Origin: Diphasiastrum complanatum
Lineage: Eukaryota > Streptophyta > Lycopodiopsida > Lycopodiales > Lycopodiaceae
DNA length: 64,000 nt
NCBI GenBank assembly: GCA_029204225.1
Contig: CM055106.1
Location: 8,162,953-8,226,952, forward strand
Direction: 5' to 3'
Shown here: one piece after another, positions 44,401-54,803 of the stretch
Position numbering within the stretch: position 1 is the first letter of the stretch
Layout of the letters: each line of letters begins with the position of its first letter
Notes under the pieces: generated by a model
Seen by the model: only the letters and a program-made list of their open reading frames with translations
The model's database searches: none
Told to the model about the DNA's origin: nothing
Program-made: the position numbers and the translations under genes

Positions 44401-44599
44401 TTGTCCGCTATTGTCTTGTGCTCTACCGCATTATTGACATGTATATTTTGCTATACTTAATCTGATAACAACTCTTTTGTTCTGCGTTCAGATTTGCGTC
44501 AATATTGCTATGCTTACTTTTCATTATGTCTGACTTTCTAATTGCTCAATCTGGTAATCTGTTTTTAGCGAGTTAATATTAGTCTAGTTGTTGATGACT

Positions 44600-44720
44600 A
44601 ATATTTAGTCTTGCCTTTCGCGAATCATTCGCGACTGATTATCAGTCGAGCTCAGTCTAGCTCTTCACAAATCATTCGCGACAAATAATTTATCTAGCTG
44701 TTCGCGACAAATCATTTTTT
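44600..44720. repeat. Short direct repeats with TTCGCGACAAATCATT motif
   Basis: Variants of TTCGCGAATCATTCGCGAC, CACAAATCATTCGCGACAAAT and TTCGCGACAAATCATT occur three times within about 100 bases. Their significance is unknown. Confidence 0.55.
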
Positions 44721-45269
44721 TGGTGTTTTATTAATGTTTGGCTACGTAATCAGAACGACCGTGATTTCTATCACTAACATTCTGTTCGTTTCTAGTAGGC
44801 GTAGTCATGCTTAGGAAAAGAGTCATAGAGCTCATTCCGCTGTGCACAAACACTATCCGTTCGAGTTCGTTTCTCTTTCGTGTTCGTTTTCTTTTCGAGC
44901 TATTTCCGTTTCTCACACACGACACACCCTCTTTCTCCAACACACAAAAGCCCACCCGCCCGCTACCATATACAATGTTGTCTTTTGCAAGACACTGCCA
45001 AAAAAAAAAAACGCTCCCCACGAAAAAAAAAAAAAAAACAAGAGCGTTGTGATATACCACAAAGGCAATCATAAATTTTTTGAGTAAAACTGATCGATGC
45101 AAGGTAATTAGCTAATTGTAAATCATAGTTGTCTTCTCACGGGTTAGTTAGCATTTCATTCTCTTACCAGAAAGATTGAACTTTGATTTAGAGTGTATGC
45201 ACGAGTAAAGTCCAGCCATATGGCAACTAGGTAAAAACATATATGAAATGATTTTGTGAATGCAGATAA

Positions 45270-45650
45270 ATACTATTTATTCGTTGGTGATGATGCATCA
45301 TGAGAGTTGAGACTCACAGTGCTTGCAAAAAATCGATAAATACAAACAAATTATTGAAATTCATTTTTTACCGCAATTTATAGATTTTTTATATGGCTCT
45401 TTTAGTTATAAATCTTAAGTTTTAAGGTTTTATTTTAACTTTTTATCGATTCCATAATAGATTTGTAGGTTTTGTATAAGGTTAGTTTGAAACTTTTTAA
45501 TGAGCACTGGTTGAGAGCCTAGGCCCTAGGGATGCATGTAAGAAAAAGAGGCGGAAACCCAGAAGAGCATCTATTCGTTGGTGATGATGTATCATGCGTG
45601 CCGGTTGAGAGCCTAGGCCCTACGGCATGTATGCAAGAAAAAAAGAGGGA
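45270..45650. repeat. Local duplication in intergenic DNA
   Basis: ATTCGTTGGTGATGATGYATCATG occurs at about 45276 and 45572. GGTTGAGAGCCTAGGCCCTA occurs at about 45509 and 45603, each followed by ATGTAAGAAAAA-like sequence. This shows a partial tandem duplication of roughly 95-300 bases. Confidence 0.7.
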
Positions 45651-46189
45651 CATGAAATTTTATGTACATTTTTTGGACCTGCCTTGCAAAGCAAGGACTT
45701 AGCGTTCATGTCAAAGATTGACCTGCTTGTGTTGTGGTTTTCATTTAAAAGACATAAATAGTATTTTAAATTCATATTTTTGATTTTAGTGAGTTTGACA
45801 TGTGGCAATTTTAAATAAATTGGCTATTTTTATAGGTTTTTTTCTGCTTATTGCTTTGTCTTTTTTTTTTAACTCTTTTTTAAATATTTAATTATAATTT
45901 GGTTAGGACTTCCTGATTATTAAGAGATTGACATGTGGCTTCGTTATGGTTCATCTTTTGCCTCTTGCCATTTTGAGGGTGCTCGCTGGTGTTGCATGCA
46001 TCCGTCTCAACTGTTATTAGTAGGGGTGGCCATTTATGAGTTAAAAAGAGGCCGCTTAATTATCCAGAATGGCCCTAACAAACCTTCATAAACAAGATGA
46101 AGGGTGGCCTTCACAAATGAAGGGGGGCCTCTGAAGGACACTATAACTTCTCCATTGCATAAGGAGTGACTCTGTAGCAGGCAAGAGTA

Positions 46190-46410
46190 GATCAGTTTCA
46201 ATTTTCCAGATAGCTCAACAAACAGAATAGAGGAATTTCTATCCAGATAGCTCTGCAAACACGGGAGCAATTTCAATCTAGCTAGCTCAACAGACAACTA
46301 GGACCAATTCCAATCAATCTAGACAGCTAGCTCTACGTACGGTATAACAATTTCGATTCAGATAGCTCCACAAACAAAGAAACAACAATTTCAATTAGGA
46401 TGACAGCTTC
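46190..46410. repeat. Degenerate minisatellite with CAGATAGCTC core
   Basis: About five units of roughly 40-45 bases share AATTTC, then AATCNAGATAGCTC and CACAAACA-type blocks. They start near 46197, 46233, 46270, 46308 and 46350. Divergence is high. Confidence 0.65.
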
Positions 46411-46632
46411 CCAGCCCTTCTGCACTCTCTGTAGCACCAAACCCTAAACCCAAAGGCCTCTTGGGTCTAACGGTGTGACCAAGGTCTCCTTGGGAGAGTG
46501 GTATTCAATGTTGGGAAAGTAGACCCTCAATGAAATCCATTTCCAGAAAAACAAGTGCATTGTGGCAAGCCAAAGGGCCCCTGCCTTTGCAATATGTGCT
46601 AAACTGCACTTTGTTGAGATCAAAGTTCCAGG

Positions 46633-46710
46633 TGCCGTTGTACGGCACATGTGTAGTGGGTGCCGTACAGGTGCCATGGAACTTCAGTTCTACGGCACCC
46701 ATTTTTTTTT
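46633..46710. repeat. Hairpin cluster with GTGCCGT motifs
   Basis: GTGCCGTTGTACGGCAC is a near-perfect hairpin. GTGCCGTAC and ACGGCACCC recur within 60 bases, flanked by GTTCCAGGTGCC and GGTGCCATGGAAC, which are also inverted relative to each other. It may be the collapsed end of a small inverted-repeat transposon. Confidence 0.45.
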
Positions 46711-48827
46711 TAAAATTTTTGTTCAAAAAAATTAGTGTTCAAAAAAATATGTGTCTATATGCTTGCACCTCAACATGAGTTTCCCAATTAAACATACAAC
46801 TTCAATGTTGAGCTATTTGTCACAATATAGTTTTATACTCTAGACTTTGCTCCTAATTTGAGATAAGAGATATGATGAGGATTTTCAAAAGAGCTTTTAG
46901 CTATGACTAGTTTCCAATCAAAGTAGGGGTTTGTATTTCAGTAGCTTGGTACTCAAATCATGCAAATATTTAAAATAGACAACACTTGATGGTTACAAAA
47001 TATTCAAGATTGATCTTCGGTGGACTAAAATGTACCAAAAATCAGGAAATCGTGTGTCATTTGTGGTCTATGAATGGAAATTACTATTTTAAAAAAATGA
47101 AATCATTTGGACTAGTAAATAGTTTACTTAGAAATAGGAGAGAGAAATCATATTTTTAGTACTCATATTATTATTATTTTATGCCATAGAATATCCTTTT
47201 ACATACCCTTTAGACAATAGAAATAGCAATAAAATTTATAATGCATATAACTTTCTCATTATAACTCGGATTCAAACGAACTAAAAAGCAAAATTGCTAA
47301 GAATTGCTTACTTTATCCATCTATTCTATCTAAAAGGAATCTAAATAACCTAATGAAAGTTATTAAGAATGAATAGCATAACATGCATGAACTGAGATTT
47401 GATAAATTAGTCTTATCGAATGATTTGCAAATCTTAATGAAATCTTTAGAAACTACCATGTATTTGAGAATTTATTCAGGAAAAAAAAAACTTATATATT
47501 GAAGTTTAATACCCTTTTGTTTTTCTCAATAACATATTCCAAGTCCTTATAATTTCCTTTTATTGATTTTAACAAAGATTAATATTCTACTCTTCACTTT
47601 TTTGACATGTGACGTGATTGCCAAATGCGGCTACTTTGGTGGCATGGTTTGTTATTTTTCAATTGAGATACTTGTATGGTAACTTTCTTTGATACTTTGA
47701 TCAAAGACCGTCATGGTTGCTAATTAGCTGAGGGCATTTGATGTTACACGAATGGTAGTATTTTGCTGTTTGAATAAATTGGGATAAGTTTTGGTAATAG
47801 CATCATTCAGTTGTATGGAATTGCTATTGCTTGTCGCAATATCATGTGCCAAGCCTTTCTCAAATCAAACAATTCTAAATCCAAAAGAGCTTAATCAAGT
47901 AGCAGTTATGCAAAGGGGCTTATGGAAAGAGATTAATTATTTTAAGATATTTTCAAGTTTTTTGAATACTTTTGAGGTCTATTTGTCCAATACAATAGAT
48001 ATTTCAAGCACATTCCCTAGATCATTGATAATTGGCCATATGTGCACTTACAAGATCCAAAGAAAGCTTTGTATGAAGAGGACAATCACAAGTGTCAAAA
48101 AAATAATGATGTGGATATCTTTAAATCACACAAAGGTTACATGTACAAATCTTACTCTCATCCATGCTTGTTGCGATTGATATAACTTGGTACTCAAACT
48201 TAGTCTTCATGCAAGTCATGCACAAGCATATCATCTAAAGAGTTGGCAAAAAACGGTACATTGCACAATTGTCATAGATGCCACCTTCCTTGACCATACC
48301 TCTCAATTTTTTCTAGTTGTAACCAATTTTTAATCACATTTTTGATGTATTTGGATCTACGTACGCTTATCGATCAGATCATTCACCAGTATATTACATG
48401 TGTGATTAAAAAAACCCATTAAAAAACAAAATGAGTTTAGCACATGTTGCAAAGGCAAGGCCCTCTGGCTTGCCACAATGCACTTGTTTGTTATTTGTTA
48501 CTTGCATGTAGAGACTCATATGTATCACTCATGAGCTCAGTGTGTTTGTGTATATTTTTATTGTTTTGTATGATCAGGAATAGGATTGGCATAGTTCTCA
48601 GATCTGCATGAGGGTTTTGCATCATCAAGGATGAATGCCTGTAGTAGTTTGTGCTCTCATCTCATTTCAAGCTGTCTAGTTTTGTTTCTGGAAATGATCC
48701 ACTCGTTTTGTGGGACTGAAATCATCTGCTAGTTTTTTGCTGCCAGAGTTTTATAGTACAAATTAAGCTCAAAGCAAAATGTAACCCTGAATTTTGTTCT
48801 GAAAGCGCCCAAAAATTAAGCTGCATC
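46711..48827. other. AT-rich region upstream of the PPR gene
   Basis: No gene was recognised. A 129-codon open frame at 47791-48180 has no family features and was not accepted as a gene. The PPR promoter should lie in the last few hundred bases; no clear TATA box was picked out. Confidence 0.5.
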
Positions 48828-50717
48828 ATGCAGATCAGGCCATTGAGACAGTTTTCTACTGTAAGCCGCTGCGGCAGATGGCAAAGTTTAATGAACTCTA
48901 ATCTCACAAGGAATAGTGCAAAAAAGGCTTGTAGCATGGCAACAAGACTGCCTGCCACCACATCCTTGGAGAATTTAGGGTATGAAGATTCTAACAAGGA
49001 TTGTGAGATGGTTAAAATTTTATGCAAGGAAGGAAGACTGCAGGAGGCATTGCAGGTTCTAGGGTTGGTGAACAAACGCGATCCAAGGATAGTTTCAATG
49101 GCCTATGTAAGTATTTTGAAAGCCTGTGGTAACAGAAAGGATGTCTCTGATCTTAAGAAAGTTCATGCTCATATAATGCAAAGTAAACATTGTACAGATT
49201 TGTTTGTGGTAAGTACCCTAATCAGCATGTATGCAAAGTCTAGTAGCCTGGCCGATGCCCGCAAAGTATTTGACAGCATCTCTGTGAGAGACGCCGTCTC
49301 GTGGAATACCATAATTGCTGGATATGCGAAGCAAGGAAATGGGAAAGAGGCAATAAACCTCTTCAGTCAGATGACGCAAGCAGGGTTGAAGCCCGACAGA
49401 GTCTCATTTATGTTGTTACTAGGTGCATGTGCCAGCCTTGGAGACTTCGAAAAAGGTAGACAAACTCATGCGAAGATTGTTGAAAATGGATTTGATTCTC
49501 ATCCTTTTGTAGCAACAGCACTTGTGAACATGTATGCGAAATGTGGCCGTGTATTGCATGCTCGTGAGGTCTTTGATCGGATGGCTGAGCGAAATGTGGT
49601 TGCATGGACTGCAATGATTGCAGCATATGCGAAGGTGGGGCAAGGCGAGCCCGCTCTAACACTCTGGCAGCAAATGAAGCAGGAAAAAGTGAAACCTAAC
49701 AAGGTAACTTTCATCTGTATACTAAATGCATGTGCAGCACTTGGAAATTTAAACAAGGGCAAGGAAATTCACATAGACATTCTCAAAGAGGCAATTCAAT
49801 CTGATGTCAAAATTGGAAATGCTCTTATTGACATGTATTCAAAGTGTGGGAGTTTGGTACTTGCATATGAAGTTTTTGATTCAATGAACAAGAAAGATGT
49901 AGTTTCATGGACCACACTGGTTGCAGGTTATGTCAAGCATGGAAAGTACCTGGATGCGGTGAACCTTTTTGAGGAAATGAAGCAGAAAGGTTTGAAGCCA
50001 ATAGATGTGACCTTTGCCTGTATTTTCAATGCATGTGGGAGTCTTGCAGCCTTAGAGAAGGGACAAAATTATCATGCTGAAGCTCTTGAAGCTGGATTGG
50101 AGATAGATGTGTTCCTTGCAGATGCTCTTATCGACATGTATGCCAAGTGCGGCAATCTGGAGAGAGCACGAAGAGTGTTTGATGAAATGCCAATTCGTGA
50201 TGTGGTCTCTTGGACAGCCATGATTGCAGGATATAGTGTTCATGGTCAAGGTATGAGTGCGTTTCAGCTCTTTAGACAAATGCAACAGGAGAATGTGAGA
50301 CCAAATGAGATCACTTTTCTTAGTGTTCTCTCTACGTGTGCCCATTTGGGCCTGATAGATGAAGGCTGTTGCTTGTTTAATTCCATGTGCACGGTTTATG
50401 CCCTTACTCCAACATTGGTGCATCATGGGTGTATAGTGGACCTCCTTTGTCGTGCCGGTCATCTGGATGAAGCTAACAAGTTCATCAACAGCATGTCAAT
50501 AATGCCAGATGCTTCAATTTGGATGACCTTGCTTGGTGCCTGCAATGCCTGTGGCAATGTGAGATTAGCAGAATCCGTTTTTAAGTGCATACTGGAGTTG
50601 GAACCACAGGATGTTGAACCATATGTGCTTTTGTCAAATATTTATGCTGCAACTGGGAGTTGGGACAAAAGGGTTGAGGTCAGGAGGATGATGGAGACTA
50701 GAGGGGCATTGCATTAG
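48828..50717 (+). CDS. PLS-class pentatricopeptide-repeat protein
   Basis: This 629-residue protein is encoded without introns. The ATG at 48828 gives an Arg/Ser-rich N-terminus with no acidic residues in the first 40 or so, fitting a mitochondrial or plastid targeting peptide. Residues about 90-600 hold some 14 PPR motifs in P-L-S order, for example VSWNTIIAGYAKQG, FVATALVNMYAKCG and VTFICILNACAALG. These are followed by an E1-like end (YVLLSNIYAATGSW). The usual E2 or DYW continuation after RRMMETRG is missing; the protein stops at ALH. Such proteins bind organelle RNA and often direct C-to-U editing, with the deaminase supplied in trans when DYW is absent. The target cannot be told from sequence alone. 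A broken copy of its 3' half follows downstream. Confidence 0.93.
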   Translation: MQIRPLRQFSTVSRCGRWQSLMNSNLTRNSAKKACSMATRLPATTSLENLGYEDSNKDCEMVKILCKEGRLQEALQVLGLVNKRDPRIVSMAYVSILKACGNRKDVSDLKKVHAHIMQSKHCTDLFVVSTLISMYAKSSSLADARKVFDSISVRDAVSWNTIIAGYAKQGNGKEAINLFSQMTQAGLKPDRVSFMLLLGACASLGDFEKGRQTHAKIVENGFDSHPFVATALVNMYAKCGRVLHAREVFDRMAERNVVAWTAMIAAYAKVGQGEPALTLWQQMKQEKVKPNKVTFICILNACAALGNLNKGKEIHIDILKEAIQSDVKIGNALIDMYSKCGSLVLAYEVFDSMNKKDVVSWTTLVAGYVKHGKYLDAVNLFEEMKQKGLKPIDVTFACIFNACGSLAALEKGQNYHAEALEAGLEIDVFLADALIDMYAKCGNLERARRVFDEMPIRDVVSWTAMIAGYSVHGQGMSAFQLFRQMQQENVRPNEITFLSVLSTCAHLGLIDEGCCLFNSMCTVYALTPTLVHHGCIVDLLCRAGHLDEANKFINSMSIMPDASIWMTLLGACNACGNVRLAESVFKCILELEPQDVEPYVLLSNIYAATGSWDKRVEVRRMMETRGALH

Positions 50718-51188
50718 GCCTGCCTTACCTCAACCCAGACCTTCCTGTGTACATTGGCTCCTGCAGATTCGAGAGGTCCCTAATATTGGTTTGAAAACTG
50801 GCAAACTCCAAGATCTTTTTCCATTTGGTGACTTATGAATCCTTTGATCCTTGTTAGATCTAATTTTTAACGCAGTGACTATGTTTATGTCATTTACACT
50901 TTCGTTTGTTGGAAGTATAATGTTATTGTAATCAAGGAAGTTAGTTATTTTGGCCAAACTTTTTAACATCATTTTTCATGCTCAAAAAATTTACACTTTT
51001 AGTGGACTTTTAGCTACCCCTGTGATGAGGGCACTGAAATGGTGGAATGCAAACTTAAGTTCTCTTTTCCGTAATGTGTTCTTTGTTTTGCTGTGATGCC
51101 TGCAGATCACAAGGGATGGGCATGGCTTTACCCTTTAATGAAATTCTTCCCCTTTCAGCAGCAAGTTCCTTCTCCTCATTGGATTCTG

Positions 51189-51725
51189 TATTTCAATGCA
51201 TGTGGTAGTCTTGCAGCCTTAGAGAAGGGACAACATTTGCTGAAGCTCTTGAAGCTGGATTGGAGCTAGATGTGTTCCTTGTCGTGATGTGGTCTCTTGG
51301 ATAGCCATGATTGCAGGATATAGTGTTCATGGTCAAGGTATGAGTGTGTTTCAGCTCTTCAGACAAATGCAACAGGAGAATGTGAGACCAAATGAGATCA
51401 CTTTTCTTATTGTTCTCTCTACCATTTGGGCCTGATAGATGAGGGCTGTTGCTTGTTTAATTCCATGCACACGGTTTATGCCCTTACTCCAACATTGGTG
51501 CATCATGGGTGTATAGTGGAACCTCCTTTGTCGTGCCGGTTTTCTGGATGAAGCTAACAAGTTCATCAACAGCATGGCAATATTGGCAGACAATTTGGAT
51601 GACCTTGCTTGGTGCCTGCAATGCCTGTGGCAATCTGAGATTAGCAGAATCTGTTTTTAAGTGCGTACTTGAGTCGGAACCGCAAGATTGAACCATATGT
51701 GCTTTTGTCAAACATTTATGCTGCA
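51189..51725 (+). pseudogene. Partial, decayed copy of the adjacent PPR gene
   Basis: The sequence is highly similar to 50020-50650 of the PPR gene, starting TTTCAATGCATGTGGTAGTC and ending near CAAACATTTATGCTGCA. Compared with the parent it lacks about 75-90 bases around 51283, small pieces near 51420 and 51590, and has single-base shifts (for example near 51525). No continuous frame remains. It arose by local duplication of the 3' half of the gene. Confidence 0.93.
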
Positions 51726-53330
51726 GTTGTAGCTATATTTTGCATTGTTTCTTCTTGAGTTATATCTACTGCACCATCTTGTAGCTTCATGATAGTGAAA
51801 TGGTCTTTCCTCTACTCGAACGAATCCCTTTGTATTTTGTGTTTCATCTTTCAGGTATTGTTTTCATCTCTTTACATTCGTTACAATAGATGTGGCAACA
51901 ATCTTGTTAATTCTTATAACAGAACACGATGATTTTTCCAGATGCGTAATCTCTTAATCTGTGCATGCCTGATGAATTTTTATTGGCAGCATGTTTTTTC
52001 ATAGCCTGGTACCATTTTCTGCTCTTTGCTTGAATTAATTTGCACATGGCTTCCTCTCAGTTTGCATTTGGCCAATCTCTTCCTTAGATTCTGTTTCCAT
52101 CAGTTCAATTATGGTACATTGCAATCTGATTCATGTTGTTTTAGAAACGTATAAGATAGCGAACAAAATTCAACTTGACTCAAGGGGAAGAATCGGGGGT
52201 TTTCCCTATCAATGAGGAAGTTATTGTCTAAGCTTCTCTGGTGTGAATGATCCTAAATTCTGAAGCTTTTGCCCAATGCTATTGTGCCATCCCAACATTC
52301 AATCAAAGCTTCAATACTGTCTAGTGTGTTGATCATATCAAAGTGTGTGCTAACATTAAGATCCTCACACCCAAGCATTACAGCATAACAGTAGTGCATG
52401 ATGAAAATAATATGACAACTATTATTAATGCGAACAAGGTGTCAATTATGTACGTTGCCTACTCCTTTCAGCACTATCAAGCCTACAAGCAAAACATTTT
52501 GAGTTTCGTGTTTACCAGTCCATTTTTAACTTCTCTATCTCTACCTGTAAAGAACTGATCACACTTATATGTTCGAATTTTTGGGTTCTCTATTGTCCAC
52601 GATCGCGAACTGATTTGGAAACTGCAGCTGGTTTGCCTTGACTCTATTTTATGCTTGTTTGTGGTGCTGGTCTGTCAAACCTACTGCTGGTCTCACCCTA
52701 GTCCAGATATTTGTGATTGTGAAAAAATCCTGTACCTATCATCTATTCCTTTTGTTAATCTCATGATACATGCCAAACTTAACTGCCAGAAAATCAGCAT
52801 ATGTTTTAGCATCTCTTAAACAAAAATAAATAAACATCTCAAGTTGACACACATTTTCTAGAATTTTTTCAAGTTAAATGTAGCATGATATCTACAAATT
52901 ATCAAATAATGTTTATCAATTATCCAAATCACTTAGATTTATAATGTTTTTCAAAATTCAAAACTGGAAATTAATTTGAAAGTTTTCAAGTCAATAATTT
53001 GTTCACATTCAAACTTGTTCAATGAAAGAAAATTCAAAATACTTCTTATAATAAAACTTGATGAATTATATACAAGTCTATCTGTGAAGCATTTTAACCT
53101 CAATAATGCCTATGTTTCCTTTTTCTCATAGTTGTAAATCTCAACAAAAATAGATTTTCAATATCATTGGTAATTTTTTAATTTTTAATATTATTTATAA
53201 ACTTAACATTCAAAATTCTGGCATTTAAAATAGAAAAATTCATTTTATTGAAAAAACGCGTGTCTTACTCTCCCTTTTTTTTCTCCATGCCTTTTTTTTG
53301 GTCATCGTGTTTTTTAAAGTTAGGTTAATG
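51726..53330. other. AT-rich intergenic region
   Basis: No gene, tRNA or clear element end was recognised; only short unsupported open frames are present. Confidence 0.5.
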
Positions 53331-53339
53331 TTTGATGCC

Positions 53340-53481
53340 AAGAGATCACCTATGCTTCTCAAAGAGTTCCTTGCCCAATGCCTTTGTGAAAATATCAACA
53401 ACACAATCTTCTAAAGGTGCACAATGAAGATTCATCTCTTTAGAAAGAACCGTCTCTCTGATGAAATGATAGCCAACTTCA
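53340..53481 (-). pseudogene. Older antisense copia remnant, RNase H end (left part)
   Basis: On the minus strand VGYHFIRETVLSKEMNLHCA, then DCVVDIFTKALGKELFEKHR, is the end of copia RNase H. It is cut at 53481 by copia-2. Its upstream half reappears beyond copia-2 at 59462. Confidence 0.85.
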
Positions 53482-54171
53482 TATGAAAAATTGCCTACAT
53501 TGGCAAATCTAGCCATGTAGAATATTGTACATTTTGTCAATATTGTTTGTTGGTTACTTGAATGGCCAAAGTGCCACTTGTACATACACGCCTAAAGTAG
53601 GTTACCACGAGTCAAGAGGAGTGGTTGTGTCCATTTGGTAGTGATTCCTACTTTGTAGGATCTAGACCATGATTTATGATGAGATTTGTACCTACCATGC
53701 ACCTACCAAGCATGACTCTTGGATCTAGGCTAGGGTTTTCACATTAGGGCAAGAAAGTGGAGTCTACTTCCTTATTACATGCTGGATTTTCACCTAACTT
53801 AGCAAAGGAAGTGTGTTTTACTATGTATTCCCATTCTCCATAGTGAGAAGATAGAAACTTTTGGAGCCTCAAGGAGAAACTTGAGTTTCCTCTCATTGTA
53901 TGGTGATTACTCTTGATTTCCAATGAAACCCAGCTTTGGCACTTTGTAAACACTGTCTACAGGCCGTACTACAACCTTATTTCCACACGTGTGAAGTTGG
54001 ATTATACTAATTGATCAATGCTTTGATTGTCTCTACTTGTTTCCTATCAAGCTGCTAAACTAGATCTTGTTTTCTAATGACTAGTTTTTGATAGATTGTT
54101 TAACAAGCATACAATCACTTTGTGGATCATTCAAAGATCCATTTATGGTCCTTAGTACTGTATTTTTCACA
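53482..54171 (+). repeat. 5' LTR of copia-2
   Basis: It begins TATGAAAAATTGCC; the 3' LTR has TGTGAAAA, so the left terminus has mutated from TG to TA. It ends in TTTTTCACA immediately before the primer-binding site. The ends form the inverted repeat TGTGAAAA...TTTTCACA. Confidence 0.93.
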
Positions 54172-54183
54172 TGGTATCAGAGC
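54172..54183 (+). other. Primer-binding site of copia-2 (initiator tRNA-Met)
   Basis: TGGTATCAGAGC follows the 5' LTR without a gap and is identical to the site in copia-1. Confidence 0.93.
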
Positions 54184-54803
54184 CAAGTACAAGGCCATTG
54201 ATCTGTGTCTGAATCTAATCCAGTTTTAGCAGGTTTTGGTGCAAAAAGCTAGTATTGGAAGGGCGAGCTGGTATCCAGGTTTTGGTGAAGGGATTTGATC
54301 CCAAACTTTTTCAGGATCAAAATCCGTACTGTTCACACATGTGGGCATCTCTGAACCAGCATTTAATAACCCATATTCATTGGATCATAGAAAATTCATC
54401 TGGTGTCAGTTTGATGTAATTTTTGGTGCAAATCCTAGAATAAGCTACCAAGATCACTTGCCATTGATTAGTTTTGAATTTGTTTCATGCAAACTAATTA
54501 ATCTAGGCTGATTTCAGAAATTCTTAAAGTGAAAACCAGGTCTTGAAAGTACATCAAAGTGAATGAGAGAGATAGAGTCAGTTTTTGTCCAAGAATAGCC
54601 AAGATTGGCAAGATTTGCTTGAGAGTAGTTTTCATCTCATCTTATCTTCATTCCAGCTTTGTGAGGGAGTGATAGAACTGTGATTACAAATCCATCTGTT
54701 GGATTAGAAGTCAACATTTGAGTGAAACACTGCAAGTTAGAAACCTTTGTGAGTTTCAGGTCCAAACAAATCTATATCTTGTGTGTAGAATCTTGCTAGT
54801 AAG

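Noticed and set aside
47791-48180. 129-codon open frame upstream of the PPR gene
   Set aside because: No family feature, no clear start context, and the AT-rich setting makes chance likely.
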